Shown here: positions 7,101 to 8,241 of the stretch, one piece after another
Layout: each line of letters opens with the position of its first letter
Position numbering within the stretch: position 1 is the stretch's first letter
Assembly: GCA_014730235.1 (NCBI GenBank)
Contig: WJIO01000256.1
Location: 1 to 8,241, forward strand
Reading direction: 5' to 3'
Length of the DNA stretch: 8,241 nt
Source of the DNA: Candidatus Poribacteria bacterium
GTDB lineage: Bacteria > Poribacteria > DTPJ01 > WJIO01
Program-made: the position numbers and the translations under genes
Notes under the pieces: model-generated
Database searches by the model: none
Told to the model about the DNA's origin: nothing
What the model saw: only the letters and a program-made list of their open reading frames with translations

Positions 7101-8241
7101 GTTATCTTTTCAAAGTATGATGAAACTCAACTCCTGGATAAAATATATTCAAGGGCTTTAAATGATGTAGCTGACCTGGAATCATTTATAACAATGCTGG
7201 ATACGATGGAACGGGCAACTACAGACCAGGAAAAAGTGCTGCTGCGTGATAACCTTCCTACCCTTAAGAACTCCCGCATAGGAAATATTCATAAGAAAAT
7301 AGGAATATTGTCGAGGGTTGACAGGGATGAGTATGAGAGAAAAATATCACTTTTGATGCAGATTATAAATTTGCAGGACAAGTTTAACAGATATTATAGT
7401 TCACTTTTTGTATCACTGGATTTATCCACTCAGGGAAGTCAGCTTGGTTTATTTGGCAAAGGCTGGTTTTATGATCAGCAGCCGGAGTTTGTATTAAGAA
7501 GAGAGTTTGCTTCTATCGGAAACAAATGTTCTGAGTATGCCAATAACGCATCTTTTGGAAGGAATATACACTATCTCAGCAGGTATACTGATGACCAGAT
7601 ACGCCAAGCTGCTATATCCGGTCAGTGGAGTGCCGCGGCTTCTACCAGGACAGTTGAAGCCATAGAAGGTAAAACTCTGGAAAGCCTGGTAGCAGATCAT
7701 TACAGTACTCTTATCAGTTTGGGTGGTGTAAACCGTCTGATGAAGCTTCAGTTCCAGGATATGAAGAACAGGGGTGAGCCTTCTAAAGAAATGCTAAAAG
7801 ATATGGACTATCTCCGCAAAGAGGTGTCCAGATTTATCCGAACTGCTATCAGAGACAAAAGGAAAGCCCGTAAATCTAGAATGACTTTATATAGAAAACT
7901 GGATGAGATGCTGGAATTGAAGGAGCTGAAACCGGAGGAACTTACTCCTGAAGAGGCTGAAGATGTTTCAACTCTTATCAGCTTGGCTGGTATAGGTGGA
8001 GGTAGTAATTTCGTAAACGCCATAAGCGCTACTGGTGGTAAAACCTGGAGAACCTATATTCCCGGTAAGATCGCCTTTGATAGTGAAGTAGCTACCCTTG
8101 CGGGTAAGACAGGTATTGCTTTTGCGACGGTGAATGACGCCAGAGTTCTTACGGATACCCCGTTGGATACATTGGACAGGGTGAACTTTGATAATCTTCT
8201 GGAGCAGACGAGGATGCTGTCCTCGATTCTTATTCAGATAC
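4152..8241 (+). CDS. Giant exported M28-type pseudo-peptidase with PA-like domain, three inserted LysM units and helical inserts (partial, 3' end missing)
   Basis: The frame is open to the window edge (1363 codons). Residues 1-24 are a Sec signal peptide ending AFA. Residues 26-116 look like the start of M28 peptidases (LPTRVTGYEPGENAAKYI). PA-like segments at 202-228 and 341-407 (GAIVLLDFN, LGARAVIFIE, ISRDDADKL) are separated or flanked by LysM-like units at 137-201, 229-340 and 411-461. The M28 core resumes at about 468 (VVIQSYFDS, PGADPTCG, TSGHFQGLAG), breaks for a charged helical insert at 577-1076, resumes with FVSLDLS, breaks again at about 1160-1285, and ends TDTPLDTLD at 1334-1342. 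M28 enzymes need His, Asp, Glu-Glu, Asp and His. Here Y508, H557/F558 and D1335 replace the two His and the Glu pair; only D523 and D1090 remain. A catalytic role is therefore doubtful, and a cell-envelope glycan-binding or scaffold role is a guess. It has its own promoter and a TTG start. The M28 fold is well supported; inactivity is inferred. Confidence 0.85.
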   Translation, partial: MRTRGLQLVVAISFLLVLTGLAFAAKTELSEDAVRVADEISLRNMRATVSRLTALPTRVTGYEPGENAAKYIFDEFQRIGLEEVDSQEYEITVPVDHGDGKISILGSDGNSVIDELKLSCLWPNLVRTSFLPKGIKHKVKEEDTLEGIARSYGISVSKILDHEFNSYLKDQATDGRDNNSNGEIDEEGEMVLFRDKDILIPIEGITGRLIYASSSGLEDFNDKSVGGKWHVVQPDDTIDDIAHGYRVGVGSILDDVLNLHLDKTNDDIDNDNDGDIDEDGEMPLMEDIALWYDDGIDNDNDGNIDEIPGDDKDGIDNDRDGQIDEAGEFVEANESSIFVPQGAIVLLDFNCAMRWINAAMLGARAVIFIEPEDTIRGEAEAKFLTIPAAIPRFWISRDDADKLIKNYLSIKHTIQPGETLESISEQYGMLPERIRRSEYNRDIFQMADSAELPTDMEIYIPDEGASNEIMVQLSATMTWERKMGQNISGLLPGFDPELKGEMVVIQSYFDSMSIVPSKAPGADPTCGIASLLEVARVLSMEENRPGRTVLFLATSGHFQGLAGMRAFMYGVSEDLVRTMYELREDLYRELREIRQLGRRIVLAIGKGLLVELPPSFFERVQELEDELWALRTDTLPELNQMRSTIESLRNNKRDEIEKRKERRERTRKREEEKFTPEDQARLEALTARLTADAIQTAYHFDTLVNQLMELRNEAINKCREEEKTIIRNYALPLAKADIGAVKKLRDIHHELEEYSSFRPWIYGDRKGEEDPQVLIQALKETANNYGGEIVIENERDVDELVKQYSYGRIADRHLDSSEYLRLKKARKILWKRDKSVDYEALEIELLGKALSSVENRSKSDIDRINALLKKLSGLSKAEKIKKYTDEEIKLVGAHLSEDKVERLIELRKRTIDAKTDVEKYLAKEKDVLMLASYNARNASRLMTNLLALAKQVELTREYTVEEERILSVNLSEKEFEKIEHARKVIFSKYDETQLLDKIYSRALNDVADLESFITMLDTMERATTDQEKVLLRDNLPTLKNSRIGNIHKKIGILSRVDRDEYERKISLLMQIINLQDKFNRYYSSLFVSLDLSTQGSQLGLFGKGWFYDQQPEFVLRREFASIGNKCSEYANNASFGRNIHYLSRYTDDQIRQAAISGQWSAAASTRTVEAIEGKTLESLVADHYSTLISLGGVNRLMKLQFQDMKNRGEPSKEMLKDMDYLRKEVSRFIRTAIRDKRKARKSRMTLYRKLDEMLELKELKPEELTPEEAEDVSTLISLAGIGGGSNFVNAISATGGKTWRTYIPGKIAFDSEVATLAGKTGIAFATVNDARVLTDTPLDTLDRVNFDNLLEQTRMLSSILIQI
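4560..4754 (+). other. LysM-like unit 1, inserted before the PA-like domain
   Basis: Residues 137-201 begin HKVKEEDTLEGIARSYGISV and end DILIP, matching the LysM pattern of a V-x-x-G/E-D-T-L-x-x-I-A start and an L-x-I-P close. LysM modules usually bind peptidoglycan or chitin-type glycans. The unit is lengthened by an acidic DNNSNGEIDEEGE loop at 177-189, placed between the second helix and the last strand. Confidence 0.72.
4680..4718 (+). repeat. Acidic calcium-loop-like repeat, first copy
   Basis: Codes for residues 177-189, DNNSNGEIDEEGE. It shares the G-x-I-D-E-x-G-E ending with the cluster at 4956-5135, showing that the same motif was placed into two different LysM units. Confidence 0.6.
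4836..5171 (+). other. LysM-like unit 2, inserted inside the PA-like domain and expanded by acidic repeats
   Basis: Residues 229-340 start WHVVQPDDTIDDIAHGYRV and close SIFVP. It is about 112 residues against a usual 45 or so, the excess being three acidic repeats at 269-281, 297-306 and 316-328. The flanking text reads SVGG before and GAIVLLDFN after, which would join smoothly into a PA-domain strand if the unit were removed. Confidence 0.7.
4956..5135 (+). repeat. Cluster of three acidic calcium-loop-like repeats
   Basis: Three units code for DNDNDGDIDEDGE (269-281), DNDNDGNIDE (297-306) and DNDRDGQIDEAGE (316-328), following a D-x-D-x-D-G-x-I-D-E pattern like EF-hand, dockerin or thrombospondin type 3 calcium loops. 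At DNA level they share GATAACGATA and related strings. Calcium binding is inferred from the ligand spacing. Confidence 0.7.
5382..5534 (+). other. LysM-like unit 3, between PA-like and M28 core segments
   Basis: Residues 411-461 start KHTIQPGETLESISEQYG and end MEIYIP. This is the most typical of the three in length (51 residues) and lacks an acidic insert. It separates the end of the PA-like part (DDADKLIKNY) from the segment leading to the M28 core (MVQLSATMTWERKMGQNISG). Confidence 0.75.
5880..7379 (+). other. Long helical insert splitting the M28 core
   Basis: Residues 577-1076 are rich in Glu, Lys, Arg and Leu, with heptad-like spacing and very few Pro or Gly, so they should be mostly alpha-helix with coiled-coil stretches. 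Residues 652-673 are an extreme charged run of Lys/Arg/Glu. A short less helical patch (about 755-790, FRPWIYGDRKG) may mark a turn between helical arms. I recognise no family. It lies exactly between the M28 motif TSGHFQGLAG and the returning strand FVSLDLS. Confidence 0.6.

Overview
The window reads as part of a chromosome from a two-membrane (Gram-negative type) bacterium. It is AT-leaning, uses the standard genetic code, and carries two large exported proteins plus a protease fused to what looks like an outer-membrane barrel. The SppA-barrel fusion and the very large M28/LysM protein suggest a little-studied lineage, such as the FCB group or a candidate phylum. That placement is inference; no rRNA or lineage marker is present.

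Layout, all genes on the + strand. Bases 1-136 are non-coding and hold a short palindromic repeat. At 137-835 is endonuclease V (nfi), with all family catalytic residues. Overlapping its end by 8 bases is a 786-residue SppA-type signal peptide peptidase (828-3188). It has a signal peptide and about 240 residues of beta-barrel-like sequence in front of a complete two-domain SppA. A small single-pass membrane protein of unknown function follows (about 3232-3834). These three genes are closely packed and probably co-transcribed.

Bases 3835-4151 are non-coding. They contain a near-consensus sigma-70 promoter, AT-rich leader sequence, a second diverged copy of the intergenic repeat, and a palindrome next to a strong Shine-Dalgarno. 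From a TTG start at 4152, one reading frame stays open to the window edge (at least 1363 residues).

This last gene is the most unusual item. A Sec signal peptide leads into an M28-type peptidase fold with a PA-like domain. Three LysM-like units are inserted at three separate points in or beside the PA domain. Two of these LysM units are themselves interrupted by acidic calcium-loop-like repeats. The M28 core is then split by about 500 residues of predicted helix, with a second helical insert of about 125 residues. At most positions where M28 enzymes hold zinc or carry the catalytic base, the residues are replaced, so the protein looks like a giant exported pseudo-peptidase, perhaps a glycan-binding scaffold. 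No RNA genes, CRISPR arrays or insertion sequences with a transposase were seen.
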